Shown here one piece after another: positions 1 through 11,238 of a stretch of DNA of 64,000 bases. Origin of the DNA: Gordius sp. MW1 (taxonomy: Eukaryota > Nematomorpha > Gordioida > Gordea > Gordiidae). Position 1 is the stretch's first letter. Each line of letters starts with the position of its first letter. A program made the translations under genes and the position numbers. A model generated the notes under the pieces. It searched no databases. It was given only the letters and a program-made list of their open reading frames with translations, and was not told the origin of the DNA. The DNA is taken from contig OZ038533.1 in assembly GCA_964036665.1 (NCBI GenBank), positions 449,001-513,000 of the forward strand, read 5' to 3'.

Positions 1-419
1 GGGAACCGGGGGGACTTATAAAATGACAAACAATCGACTTATCCGGTGGGCCTTATTTTTAACAGGGTCCCCAAACAATTTTCGATACCGCAGAAATAAG
101 GACAATATGGAGGATGATTTATCCAGGTTTAACAATGTCAAATAATATGATAGTGCGAATATGATTAAGTTCACTAATAAATGAATTGCTTTTGTCCACG
201 GACATCCTAAATTGAAAATATCTGATCAGACAATGAAAGACCTAATATCATTTATAAAATGTTTTTGGAGAGTGGACCCTGATAAAATCCGAAAAGATTT
301 CAAATGGTATTGAGTACGGAGAAACGAGATCTCTTATAAAGATGCGCTCTCAAAATGGGTCAAAGTTGCAGGGAGTTTAATAAAGTATGGCCATACGTCA
401 GTTAAAATGTTGGTTTGCT

Positions 420-950
420 AGATATGGGTTAGAAAGTTAATAACGTATAATGGGAGGCAATTTGTATCTGGCGAATTAGAATTTTGTAAAGCAAAGCGAT
501 TGTTTAAGTTAGAACGTCTCCATACCTTTCGAAATCAATTGGAATGGTTGAACGAGTTATTCGTACGCTAGCAGATATTATGCAGAACGAAAGACTGAAC
601 GCATTAATGAATTATATTTGTTAGATGATTCCACTTTTGACGACGAGTAAGGTCCGGCAGATTTGATGTTCATGGGACAAATTGAAGCAATGTTGAATCT
701 TTTAAGACCAGATCCCAGAGAGAAAATGGAGGATGTAGTGTGGAAACAGAAATACATCATGATCGAAATAGTAAAGAGAGGGAATTTAATACAAATGACT
801 AAGTTAAAAGAATGAGATACGTGCTGGATAGCACAAAGGTGTGGTGTAAGCTCAGCAAGAATCATATTTTTATAGTATTCTAGTTGGCAGACAGCGAAAG
901 AGAAAAAGTTTCTGTCTATCAGAGAATCGAATATCAAACCCCGAGTACAA
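420..950 (+). pseudogene. Ty3/gypsy-type integrase relic
   Basis: A retroelement integrase core, broken by frameshifts. About 541-579 reads GMVERVIRTLADI, which matches the conserved G-x-x-E-R segment holding the last catalytic Glu of a DDE integrase. About 447-480 reads NGRQFVSGELEF, resembling the preceding N-G-x-Q-F-x-S block. Downstream residues to about 950 may be the integrase C-terminal region. No LTRs, protease or RT were found here, and stops interrupt every frame. The 5' part (1-420) could be more of the same element but I cannot align it. Family assignment rests on the integrase motif only, so a BEL-type or other DDE integrase remains possible. Confidence 0.45.
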
Positions 951-2201
951 ACCGAAGATCAAAGTTATAACGAACAATTAATGAGACCGAAACGAATCAG
1001 ACTGTCACAACATCTTTGCGAGGAATTCAACTATTAATGGGTGAGAAGATTTAATGATTAATTATTTTATTATCATCTCTAACTCTAAGGTATCTGCGGG
1101 TGGGCTTTGAAATAAAATATTTTAACAGGCCGGGCTCGGGCAGACCAAACAAGTTTAATAATGGGCTCTGGCGGGCCAAAAAGGTGTCATAACGGGCGCA
1201 AACGTGCCTACAATTCTGAAATGGTCCTGATATGTATTCGATTTAAACCGGACACCAGGAGGCTCAAAAAGTCAAAATATGGATTCTTAATATTAAAAAA
1301 AAACTGTTGACAAAATATAAAGCCAGAGGCTTTGCCCCTGATGGGGGGTCGAGGGTACTATCTGGAGCCCGAATTTTGCCTTGGAACATGCGCCTAGTTC
1401 TGGGGTATTGATCTACAAAACTCATCCATACTTCTTATACTCTTAGCACATTTGCTATGCAATTTATGGGCGAGAAAAAGGGGGGGGGGGTTAAGAATGC
1501 CTATGAAAGGGGAGGGGGCAATGGTCAAACTAAGCAAGGTGTCAGACAAATATAACATTTTTGGCCTGCAAGTTAGCCGCCCACACCAACCAAAATTTAT
1601 ACAAAAAAGTCACAAAAATAAAGAATCGAGTGAGGAAAAGGACAAAATGGTTGATCTTCGGCCGAGGAACGATCATCCTTTATTTTCAACCAAACAATAT
1701 ATTTTTGCAAGTAACATGTATCTGCTGAGATACCATAAATGCCAAAACCCGCAGGCACAAAAATTGAAATGGATTTTGGCCTCGGGCCCGGATCAGACAA
1801 ATTAGAGGCAATCAACAGTCATCATAAATTAGTAAGGAATTCTTTAGTCAATTTTGCAATTATCTGTTATAAAGCAACAAGCTAGACAACTTGCCTAAAG
1901 AAATTTATATATAAAGGTAAAAGTTAACAGCCTACACCAATAAAGAATCCCAAAAAAAATCCCAAAAAATAAAAGACAGTCATCATTTATTTTCAGGCAA
2001 ACAAATTTATTTTCAGGGAAAATGTATATTTGAAGTTGGTATCATAAATGCCAAAACCTGCAGGCAAAAATTATCCGTTTTTACAAAATTGGCAGTTAGA
2101 GAATCATGTGATATGAACTTAAAAATTAATTTCTCAATGGGGTGGGGGGAGGTAGAACTCCCACATTAATTAGATTTCAATTCTATTAAAATTTTTAAAT
2201 A
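951..2201. other. Non-coding, repeat debris
   Basis: No gene seen. About 1126-1196 is rich in GGGCTCGGGC-like words, as in the hAT elements at 24213 and 31587, and may be an element fragment. 1451-1470 carries a repeat (TTTGCTATGCAATTTATGGG) also found near 25.0 and 26.85 kb. 1565-1780 and 1925-2085 are a diverged direct repeat sharing a CATAAATGCCAAAACC core. Confidence 0.4.
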
Positions 2202-2469
2202 TCTAATATATAAAATTCTCGTGTCACGGTGTTTGTAGTTAAACTCCTCCGAAACGGCTTGATCGATGTTTATAAAAATTATTCCGAATATTTGGTAGGT
2301 CTGAGAATGGGTGAACTTTATTCTAAATCTCTAAGTGATATGACGGTCGAGTTTTTTTGTTTTATACGTTTTGACACTTAATAAAATGTCAATCAGAGGC
2401 AACCTTATGACGTCATATAGGGATATTGTAAAATGCAACAATGTAAATGATATCATATATAAAAAAGGC

Positions 2470-2661
2470 CATGGGCGTAGCCAGGTTTTGAATTAGGGGG
2501 GGGGGCAGATTAAAAAAAAACGATCTCGACTATCCTAAAATTTTCTTGAGAGCAAAAAAAATCTCGACTATCCAAAAATTTTCCTAAGCAAAAAAAATGG
2601 TACTCCCCTAATTAGGCAGGGGGTCCGGCTGCCCCCCTCTGGCTAACTGGCTACGCCCATG
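2470..2661. mobile_element. MITE of the GGGCGTAGCCAGG family
   Basis: Begins CATGGGCGTAGCCAGG and ends TGGCTACGCCCATG, forming inverted termini around poly-G/poly-C runs and AT-rich filler. Inserted inside the Helitron 5' region. Related copies occur at about 33398, 39714, 56713 and 57545, with weaker ones at 14568, 24173 and 61994. Confidence 0.7.
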
Positions 2662-2756
2662 AAAAAGGCTGAAGTATTCTATTTATTAAAAGTATTCTAT
2701 TTATTAACATATCAGCAATAATATTTGGCCCCTGCAAGTTGGATGTATTCGAGTGA

Positions 2757-3635
2757 GTGGCAAATGCGATGATTAGCACATGCTCACATTTTAATTTAGT
2801 TCATCGAAAAAAACCTCCTGAAAACATCGATAGTTTAATTTATGCAGGAATTCCCAATTCGTGTACTAATAAATTATTGTTTGATATTGTTATTACAAAC
2901 ATAATCATGGCCCATGTGGATATTTTAATCGATCATCGCCGTGTATATACAGTTAATCCAAGGCAGACAGTTCTCAACTGCGACTATTGTTGGTTAGCAC
3001 CGGCTCATTGTCATTTCACGATATGTGTAAAGTAAATGGAAAACAGTATCTAGCGTATAAAGATGCATGCCATACATTAGGCTTGCTAGAAGACGACAAC
3101 CATCGGGACAGTATTCTTACTGGAGCACCATTAAACTGTACAGGAACACAAATTCGTCTACTATTCGCTATAGTGTTAACCATCTTTCCCACCCCGAGCA
3201 CATTGTGGTATAAGCAAAGATTCAATGATTGATCATATCGACATCTTTCAAGGTGCAACGATCTAACGTTATCCTTCAGCGACGCAATGTATAATAAAGC
3301 ATTTTGATAGCTTTATCTTTGCATTGTCATTGCCAATTTCAAAATTAGTCATTTTGGTATGTGTTAACCAAATCGATGTACATCTGACTTACTCAACACT
3401 GATATGAGTCTTGAACTGCAGTATAATACTTTATAAATGGCAGCGATTGTTACTCGCCATGTCCCACCACTAAATCATGAACAAAAAACCATTTACGACC
3501 GCATTATGCTGATAGTTTCGGCAGGACAAGAGGTTTCTATTTTTTGATGCATCAGGTGGAACTGGCAATACATTTCTCATTTCGATAACTCTTGCTGAGA
3601 TACGATACAAAAATGGCATCGCATTGTCCGTGTCA
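2757..3635 (+). pseudogene. Helitron RepHel fragment, PIF1-type helicase N-terminal part
   Basis: Reading in pieces through frameshifts: about 2815-2930 gives PPENIDSLIYAGIP, the ID-x-x-I-x-A-E-IP block just upstream of the helicase in Helitron proteins. 3027-3230 gives NGKQYLAYKDACHTLGLLED, followed by an LLFAIVL block, as in the linker to the PIF1 domain. About 3470-3600 gives LNHEQKTIYDRIM, then a Walker A region in which the usual GGTGKT is GGTGNT (Lys to Asn). The last change alone would abolish ATP binding. The frame is then cut by the piggyBac target TTAA at 3636. This is a confident family call but a non-functional copy. Confidence 0.8.
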
Positions 3636-3655
3636 TTAACCCATTACCGCCCGCC

Positions 3656-3671
3656 GTACACGCTTGTGTAC
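3656..3671. repeat. Palindrome GTACAC-N4-GTGTAC, copy 1
   Basis: Perfect 6-bp arms around CGCT/T, 16 bp from the left end of piggyBac 1. Two more copies lie at 3973-3988 and 5358-5373. Possibly a subterminal transposase-binding site (inference). Confidence 0.75.
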
Positions 3672-3972
3672 ACCTCTTCGGAGGGTCATTTCGTGTATTC
3701 TTTCTATGATAATTATCAAAATAATTGCTTATTTTAAAACTATATGATATTAATGAACTGTAAAAAAATAAAATTTGGCAATAAGGCTTAGATAAATGTA
3801 ATTGGTTTATCATCGTAATATGGATTTGAAACACAATTAATTAGGTAAGATATTATTATCGTTTTTGATAAATAAAAAAATATTTTAACTTTTTTGTTGT
3901 TGTTATGTATATATAGACCTACTATTACGTGATGTACTATTAGTATGACAATATTTTTTAACTACGATGTCT

Positions 3973-3988
3973 GTACACAAGCGTGTAC
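3973..3988. repeat. Palindrome GTACAC-N4-GTGTAC, copy 2
   Basis: Same palindrome with spacer AAGC, upstream of the transposase remnant, and followed by CGGGCACCTGCCG, which resembles the left end of the element. Confidence 0.75.
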
Positions 3989-4181
3989 AGCGGGCACCTG
4001 CCGTCAATAATTGTTTAGTTTGTATTGTTATAAATTGCGCTCATACATACTTTGGCATAACAGTGACTCACGGATTTGCGTATTTTCAACGGAAGTATAC
4101 CAGTTTAAGTTCGCTTTTGCTTTTTGCAAAGTTCGCACGTGTTGAAACTATAGAGAATTTTGAGTTTACAAAGATCCCACA

Positions 4182-5347
4182 ATGGCGACCAGTTGTGCTT
4201 TCACAAAAAACAATAGCTATAAAAGATTAGAAGAAGCCCTTGAATCGATAATGTCCGATGATAACGAAGATATCGAATACGATATAGTAATAGTGCCACC
4301 AAACCCTGATGTTCTGAGTGACGAAGAAAAAGGGAATGATGATGATTTGATATCCTCGACTTTTCCAAAAGATGTTCCAGGCACAATTGAAGTAAATCCA
4401 CGTCATCCTGACCATGATGTTTCTGACTGGGACTACAGTGACGAAGAACCACTTTCTAATCACATAAGACTATCAAAACGAGCTAAAATTCAAGACACAC
4501 CTGGGTAAGGAAAAACTTCACCTACATACAGCATAACCCATACTGTTACCGAAGCCATTCAAAGCAGACAAAAAAATATTGTAGAATCAATGATTGATCA
4601 CAATCCTACAATGTTGTTTAAAAAATTCTTTGATAAAGATGTTATGGACTTGATAGCAGAAAATAGTGTTTTGTACGCAGGACAAAATAATCGCCATAAT
4701 TTTGAATTGAATCGTGAAGACTTGAAAAGTTTTTTGGGAATATTGATGCTAACTGGATATTATGAATTGCCTACCGAACGTGCTTACTGGAGTTTGGATG
4801 AAGATTTTGGAGTTCCATTGGTCGCAAATTGCATGTCGCGTAATAGGTTTTTGGACATAAAAAGAAACCTGCACTTCGTCGACAATTCTCTAGCTGCAGA
4901 TTCGACTGATAAAATGTTCAAAGTGAAACCGTTATATAATCTCATTCAGAGAAATTCGTGCCAGTGTGAAGTTTTTCATAAAAATTGTCTGTGGATGAGT
5001 CCATGATTAAATATTTTGTAATATTTACCTACATCCTAGATATGGCCATATCTAACGTTTGGAGACAGCATTTTTTACTCAGCAAGACTGAACAGGTGAC
5101 ATACATGGATCAATTATTATTCAGACGGACGATTGCTCGAGGATACATACAACGAAAAGAAACTAAAAGTCGTCCACCGTCATCAACAATACTTGTACTG
5201 GAGCGGAAAAATAACGGTCACAACCCCGAGCTCATCGAAAAACCATTGCGTTGCGTCATTTGCCACAATCGAGGTCGCTGGCGTTGCGTGCTTTGCGAGA
5301 AAATGTTGTGTGTAGAGCGAACTTGCTTTGGACAATATCACTCCTAA
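4182..5347 (+). pseudogene. piggyBac transposase, internally deleted
   Basis: Three pieces. 4182-4508 is an acidic N-terminal segment (DDNEDIEYD, SDWDYSDEEP) typical of PGBD-type transposases, ending in an in-frame stop. 4590-5006 covers the start of the DDE-fold domain (SFLGILMLTGYYELP, then YWSLDEDFG, SRNRFLDIKRNLHFVDN). After a frameshift near 4985 the frame reads MSVDESMIKYF, containing the first catalytic Asp context. The next about 200 residues, including the other catalytic Asps, are missing. 5070-5347 resumes at the C-terminal Cys-rich zinc domain (CVICHNRGRWRCVLCEKMLC). Cannot be active. In the native family this protein cuts and pastes at TTAA. Confidence 0.9.
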
Positions 5348-5357
5348 TCCGCCCTTT

Positions 5358-5373
5358 GTACACAGCCGTGTAC
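5358..5373. repeat. Palindrome GTACAC-N4-GTGTAC, copy 3
   Basis: Same palindrome with spacer AGCC, just downstream of the transposase stop and about 130 bp from the right end of piggyBac 1. Confidence 0.75.
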
Positions 5374-5509
5374 ACCCCCTTATTTTCATAGTTTCATGTT
5401 TGTATTTAATTTTTTTCCCGTAATATTTTTCTGTGCTCAATATCTCACAATAAATACCATTAAAAAATTATTTTCACTAGTAGTTTTCTTTTGGGCGTTA
5501 ATGGGTTAA

Positions 5510-5839
5510 AATATTAATAAAAAACTCGAAGTCAGCATTTTTGAATGGCAAGTTCCGAGGTGCACATGTATGCTGCCACGAATCCCTATGATTCCCACAT
5601 ATGTGCCGATTGAATTCAAACGCATTAGATTTCCAATTAGGTTGGCATTCACAATGACAATCAATAAGGGGCAAGGCCAAACGATGTCTATTCGTAGCTT
5701 AGATTTTGCCACATTATGCTTTTTTCACGGACAGCTATATGTGGCATATTCTCGCGTGGGTAAACCATCCAGTTTGTTTGTGTTGACTAAAGACGGATTA
5801 CCTAAAAATATTATATCCTTGATCGCACTTAGAGATTGA
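5510..5839 (+). pseudogene. Helitron PIF1-type helicase, C-terminal part
   Basis: Continuation of the helicase split by piggyBac 1. 5570-5839 reads RIPMIPTYVPIEFKRIRFPI, then LAFTMTINKGQGQTM (helicase motif with T-I-N-K-x-Q-G-Q-T) and FFHGQLYVAYSRV, the closing block of PIF1/Helitron helicases. This stretch is open to an in-frame stop at 5837, but the middle of the helicase is absent. Identity of the family is clear; the part between the Walker A region and this block was lost before or with the piggyBac insertion. Confidence 0.85.
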
Positions 5840-8549
5840 TGATGAATTATTTTTTAAACGTCATAATTTGATATATATATATATATAGGTGTCAAAAAGG
5901 ATTAATAAAGTATAAAGAATGAAATTAATATATGATTAGTGTCTTGTCATTTTATAGGCCAACATTGTCACAACGTTCCATTCTTATTTCAATCATAACC
6001 ACATACCCATATATTTATAGTATTTTATAGAAATAAGCTGACCCAACTTCTTTCATATATTTCCTATTGATAGGTACCAATTATTAGCCAAATATGAACT
6101 AAGCCAAAGCAACGCTTGGCCGGGCACAGTTGGTACATATATATACTTTAAAACATTTACAACAATAACTAAATACAATTTTTTGTTTGCTACTGGTTGG
6201 GTCACCAGGCTTTTAGTGAAGCGTCAGACTAAAATTTTTGGGCTTTGAGGGAATGTTAGTGAAATGGAAGTGCTTGACTTAACAATACGAGTCGGTTAGA
6301 ACAAAAGTTAAATTCACCAAGATGCTGACATCATAAAGAATAGTAGATACATAGTTCCGTAGGGCTTAGAAAGCCTGGATATCAACACTCTCTCATCCTA
6401 TATAAACCAAAATACAACAAAGAAGCAGCATGTAAATCAAGCTAGGGCGTTCCCCTTAAGCCACGCGCGCGTTATTCGCCAGGTGTGTGGGAAATAAACG
6501 ATGGCTACAGCTCTAAAGCGGTTAAAGGCATTAGTTTGCGTAGGATAAAGTTTAGGTCATCGATACAATGGCAAGCAAGAGCAGAGAATTGGCCGACGTT
6601 CTAAGAAGGATAAAATCGATATCACTTGTATGCAAGAGATCAAATGGAAGGGCCAAAGCGAAATAATAGATGACGAATACAAATTGGCGCAGAAACGGAT
6701 CAAAATGCCTCGGTGTTATATTATAGGAATAATTAACAAACCGTCTTCGACGTTAAAAGAATCAATGACAGAATTATGGAGACCCAGCTATGTTTCAAAA
6801 CTGTTAGGGTAGACGTTGTATCAGCGTACGCTCCTCAAAATGGTTGCTCCGAGGTGAAAAAATATAGTTTTTGAAGGGAGCTTGAAGATTAAATCTCGAT
6901 GGCCTTTAAGTTTTTGAAGCGGACCTCAAAGGACACGTGGGTAAATTAAGAGGATGATATTAAAGAAATCACGGTGTTCGGGGTAAAGGCTTAAGAAATG
7001 AAGGATGTGTGAAAATTCTAGAAATTGCGCAAGCTTTTGATCTAGCTATAAAAAAATCCTTTTTCAAGAAAAGATAGGAACACCTTTTAACGTACACAAG
7101 CGCTAGCTGGATTGGATTACACAAATAGATTCTTTCAAGTCAAAATGCTCAAAATATAAAGATAATACCGACTGAAACATTGGCTTGCTATCATAAGCTG
7201 TTGGTGATGGACTATATATTAAAGGGCCATAAAAGGCAAAAGGTTGCGGCTACAATAATTGGAGGAGACTAAAGGATATAACTCGACAATTTCAAAGAGA
7301 AGTAATGAAACATGCTAACTTTAAGGAAAATACATCTTGTGGGATTAGTGGAATGGCATAGCCTGCACAATGCGGGACCAATAGCGTGAAATCAAGCCTA
7401 TTAAGGGAGTTATCATCAAGTCGTGGTGGTGGAGTATAGGAGTTTAAAAATTATAAGAAAAGAAGAGATTGCACAATTTGGTATAGAAGCAAAGATAGTA
7501 ATGACAAGGAACCGTACAAAATAACAAAAATATCGGCACGTGGAAAAAGTTAAAAACGGTGTGCGATGATTTGTAAGAAATATTAAACTCCATGGAAGGA
7601 GAAAGATTGATCCAAAAAATCACAAAGTCAAGAACCCGAAATTCCATAAATTACGTAGAATGCCGGCTACAAAATAGAGAAATACTAACACACGACAGGG
7701 ATCAATTAAAAAGATGGTACGACTAATACAATAATTTATCAATCGAAAAGGGCCCTTAGTCGAAGATCAAAACCAAGAAAGCATAATGCGGGTTGAGTCA
7801 CTGAAACGGAGGTCAAAGTTGCTATGCGTAAACGAAGGTCAGGAAAAGCTCTCGGACCGGACAACCTACCAATAGAAGGCTCTAAAGTGTTAAGCAATAT
7901 TGGTGTCCAAATCCTTGCCAAACTTTTTAACAATATCTTGGCGTACGATACAGATGTAACATGAAACGGAATATTCAAGATTTTGATAAATACAGGGGGA
8001 TCAAGGTGCGGGTTAAAGTGATCGAAAAGGGGTTAAGAGTTTAGCTAAAAATCGAGACAACCAATTCGGATTTATGCTGAATAGGTCTTCAACAGATGCC
8101 CTAGGTCTAGAGAAACGGAGAGGGATTTGCACATGTGTTTCATCGATCCAGAAAGGACGTTTAATAAAGTCCCTGTCAAGAAAATAAAGTGCCAGGATTA
8201 TAGGTCAGAGCCATAAAAGACATATACAAGGGAAATAGAACGTTCGTTAACTACGATGGGGACTATCAAAGGGTTTTGCCATCAGCACTTGAATCCATCA
8301 AGGTTCCGATCTTAGTCTCTTTCTATTCATAATGGTAACGGATATTATTAAAAGGATTTAGGCGAGGAAGCTCTATGGGCAATGCTCTTTGCAGACGTTA
8401 TAATCCTCTGTACCAGAAGTAAACAAAATTTGGCTACTACTTTAAATAAATTGGTAAATGCAATAGAAGAAAATGATCTCATAGTAAATCGAAATAAAAC
8501 AGAATACACGAAGATCATATATATGTAAAACGAAAGGCAACTTAAAGGT

Positions 8550-8945
8550 ATGGTTGTTAATATGCTCAATTTGGTTCTGCTTGTATAGTGCTAAACCTGG
8601 TAATAGATAGGCATATATCTCCTACCATTACCATCATCATAACCAGCACCATGCTGCTTAACCCGGTTACTAGCCTGGCAGATTAAAGTTGCCATGGTTG
8701 CTGGTTGAGAGAGATGCAAGTAACCGGGCATTTGGCAGATTGGATTGATATAAACCGTGGTATTGAGCAGGTTTTAAACTAAACATGGTTTTAAGCAAAT
8801 TTAATTTTAGCTTACTATTAGAGTTGGCAGATGACACAATGCTAATCAATATTTTTCAATCATATATTAATCCTAAAATGGTGATAAAAAAATTAAAATA
8901 TATTATAAAGAACTCTGCCCGCTCCCTTTATTTGTCCCGTTGGTT
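8550..8945. repeat. Left unique arm of foldback element
   Basis: About 395 bp, inverted copy of 11239-11628 with small indels. Contains AACCCGGTTACTAGCCTGG and ends at TTTGTCCCGTTGGTTTG next to the first C-run. Confidence 0.85.
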
Positions 8946-9726
8946 TGCCCCCCCCCCTTATTTTTTACCCTCTTTCTCACCAGAGGGGAGGGGAAAGGGG
9001 TATTTTGCCCCCCCCCCTATTTTTTACCCTCTTTCTCACTAGATGGGGGGGGGGGGGGGGGTGTTTTGCCCCCCCCCCCTATTTTTTACCCTCTTTCTCA
9101 CCAAAGGGAGGGGGGGGGGGGTGTTTTGCCCCCCCCTTATTTTTTACCCTCCTTCTCAGTAAAGGGGAGGGGAGGGGGTGTTTTGCCCCCCCCTATTTTT
9201 TACCCTCTTTCTCACTAGAGGGGGAGAGGGGGGGGGGGGGGTTTTGCCCCCCCCCTATTTTTTACCCTCTTTCTCACCAAGGGGGGGGGGGGGGGGTGTT
9301 TTGCTCCCCCCCTATTTTTTACCCTCTTTCTCACCAAAGGGGGGGGGGGGGGGTGTTTTGCCCCCCCCCTTAATTTTTACCCTCTTTCTCCCCAAAGGGG
9401 GGGGGGGTGTTTTGTTCCCCCCCCTCTATTTTTTACCCTCTTTTTCCACAGGAAGGAGGGGAATGTTTCCCCCCCCCCCTCCCTTATTTTTTACCCTCTT
9501 TCTCACCAAAGGGGGGGGGGGGGTGTTTTGCTCCCCCCCCCCTTTATTTTTTACCTTCTTTCTCACCAGAGGCTTATTTTTTACCCTCTTTCTCACCATA
9601 AGTGAGGGGGGTGTTTTGCCCCCCCCCCCCTTAATTTACCCTCTTTTTTACTTGTGCCCCCCCCCCCTATTTTTACCCTCTTTCTTAACAGGGGGGTGAG
9701 GTATTTGCCCCCACCCCCTATTTTTT
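8946..9726 (+). repeat. Left tandem array, about 14 units
   Basis: Unit order on the plus strand: C-run, TATTTTTTACCCTCTTTCTCA, CCAGAGG, G-run, TGTTTTG, then the next C-run. The G-run/TGTTTTG/C-run join makes a short GC-stem hairpin in each unit. Unit length varies mainly by homopolymer length. Confidence 0.9.
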
Positions 9727-9735
9727 ACATTGGAA

Positions 9736-11238
9736 AGGTTAAAAAATAAGATGGGGGGATACACCCCCCCCCCCCCCTCCTCCTCCCCTCTGGTGAGAAA
9801 GAGGGTAAAAAATAAGGGAGGGGGGGGGCCACCCCCCCCTCCCCTTTGGTGAGAGAGAGGGTAAAAATTAAGGGGGGGGGCAAAATGCCCCCTCTCTTCT
9901 GGTAACAAAGAGGGTAAAAAATAAGGGCGGCAAAACACCCCCCCCCCCTCTGGTGAAAAAGAAGGTAAAAAATAAGGGGTGGGGCAAAACACCCCCCCCC
10001 CCTTTAGTGAGAAAGAGGGTAAAAAATAGGGGGGGGGCAAAACACCCCCTCCCCTCTCCTTTACTGAGAAAGAGGGTAAAAAATAAGGGGGGGGGCAAGA
10101 TACACCCCTCCCTTCTGCTAAGAAAGAGGGTAAAAAATAAGGGGGGCAAAACACCCCCCCCCCCATTGGTGAGAAAGAGGGTAAAAAATAGGGGGGGGGG
10201 CAAAACACACCCTCCCCTCCCCTTTATTGAGAAAGAGGGTAAAAAATAAGGAAAGGGCAAAATACCCCCCTCCCTTCTGCTAAGAAAGAGGGTCAAAAAT
10301 AAGGGGGGCAAAACACCACCCTCCTCCCCTCTGGTGAGAAAGAGGTTAAAAAATAGGGGGGGGGCAAAACACACCCCCCCCCCCATTTGGTGAGAAAGAG
10401 GGTAAAAAAATAAGGGGGGGGGGGCAAAACACCCCCTCCCCTCCCTTTTACTGAGAAAGAGGGTAAAAAATAAGGGGGGGGGGAGCAAAACACCCCCCCC
10501 CCCCCTTGGGGAGAAAGAGGGTAAAAAATAGGATGGGGGCAAACCCCCCCCCCCCCTCCCCCCTTCTCCCCTGGTGAGAAAGAGGGTAAAAAATAGGGGG
10601 GGGGGCAAAACACCCCCCCCCCCCCCCCCCCCCTCTCTTTCCCCTCTGGTGAGAAAGAGAGTAAAAAATAAGGGAAAGGGAGCCACCCCCCCTCCTCCCC
10701 TTTGGTGAGAGAGAGGGTAAAAAATAAGGGGGGAGGCAAAATACCCCCTCCCCTCCCCTTTACTGAGAAAGAGGGTAAAAAATAAGGGGGCAAAACACCC
10801 CCCCCCCCTCCCCTCTGGTGAGAAAGAGGGTAAAAAGTAAGGGGACCGGGCAAAACACCCCTTCCTCTCCCCTTTATAGAGAAAGAGGGTAAAAAATAAG
10901 GGGGGGGGGAGTGAGAAAGAGGGTAAAAAATGGGGGGGGGCAAAACACCCTCCCCTCTGGTGAGAAAGAGGGTAAAAAATAAGGGGGGGGGCAAAACACC
11001 CCCCCCCCCCTCTAGTGAGAAAGAGGGTAAAAAATAAGGAGGGGGGGGGCAAAACACCCTCCCTCTCCTCTGGTGAGAAAGAGGGTAAAAAATAAAGGGG
11101 GGGGGGCAAAACACCCCCCCCCCCCCTCCCCCTCCCCTTTGGTGAGAAAGGGGGTAAAAAATAGGGGGGGGGGCAAAACACCCCCCCCCCCCCTTTCCTC
11201 TGGTGAGAAAGAGGGTAAAAAATAAGGGGGGGGGGGCA
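9736..11238 (-). repeat. Right tandem array, about 27 units in opposite orientation
   Basis: The same unit as the left array, reverse-complemented (GAGAAAGAGGGTAAAAAATA between G- and C-runs). About twice as long as the left array, so the arms have expanded or contracted independently. The long open frames here, on both strands, follow from a repeat unit poor in stop codons and are not genes. Confidence 0.9.

Larger units (their letters stand above)
3640..5505 (+). mobile_element. piggyBac element 1, complete ends
   Basis: A 1866-bp element flanked by TTAA at 3636-3639 and 5506-5509. The terminal inverted repeats are CCCATTACCGCCC (left) and CCCATTAACGCCC (reverse complement of right), starting with CCC as piggyBac termini do. 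It carries three near-identical internal palindromes and one decayed transposase. It splits a Helitron helicase reading frame, so it is younger than the Helitron. Shorter than usual autonomous piggyBacs because the transposase has an internal deletion. Confidence 0.9.
2202..6133 (+). mobile_element. Decayed autonomous Helitron with nested MITE and piggyBac
   Basis: The 5' end reads A|TCTAATATATAAAATTC and continues through a CTCGTGTCACGG block, typical of arthropod-type Helitron 5' termini. The 3' end near 6110-6133 reads AACGCTTGGCCGGGCACAG, then TTGG|T in place of the canonical CTRR|T. The two ends of the helicase are in the same orientation and are separated by the piggyBac at 3640-5505. 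The Rep domain and most of the helicase are missing, so the element is dead. The 5' end is clear; the 3' end is inferred by likeness to the Helitron end at 21095-21116. Confidence 0.65.

Noticed and set aside
578..937. 119-codon minus-strand frame
   Set aside because: Shadow of the integrase relic on the plus strand; no recognisable domain.
1452..1805. 117-codon plus-strand frame
   Set aside because: Starts in a repeat and G-run; composition is random-like and there is no family resemblance.
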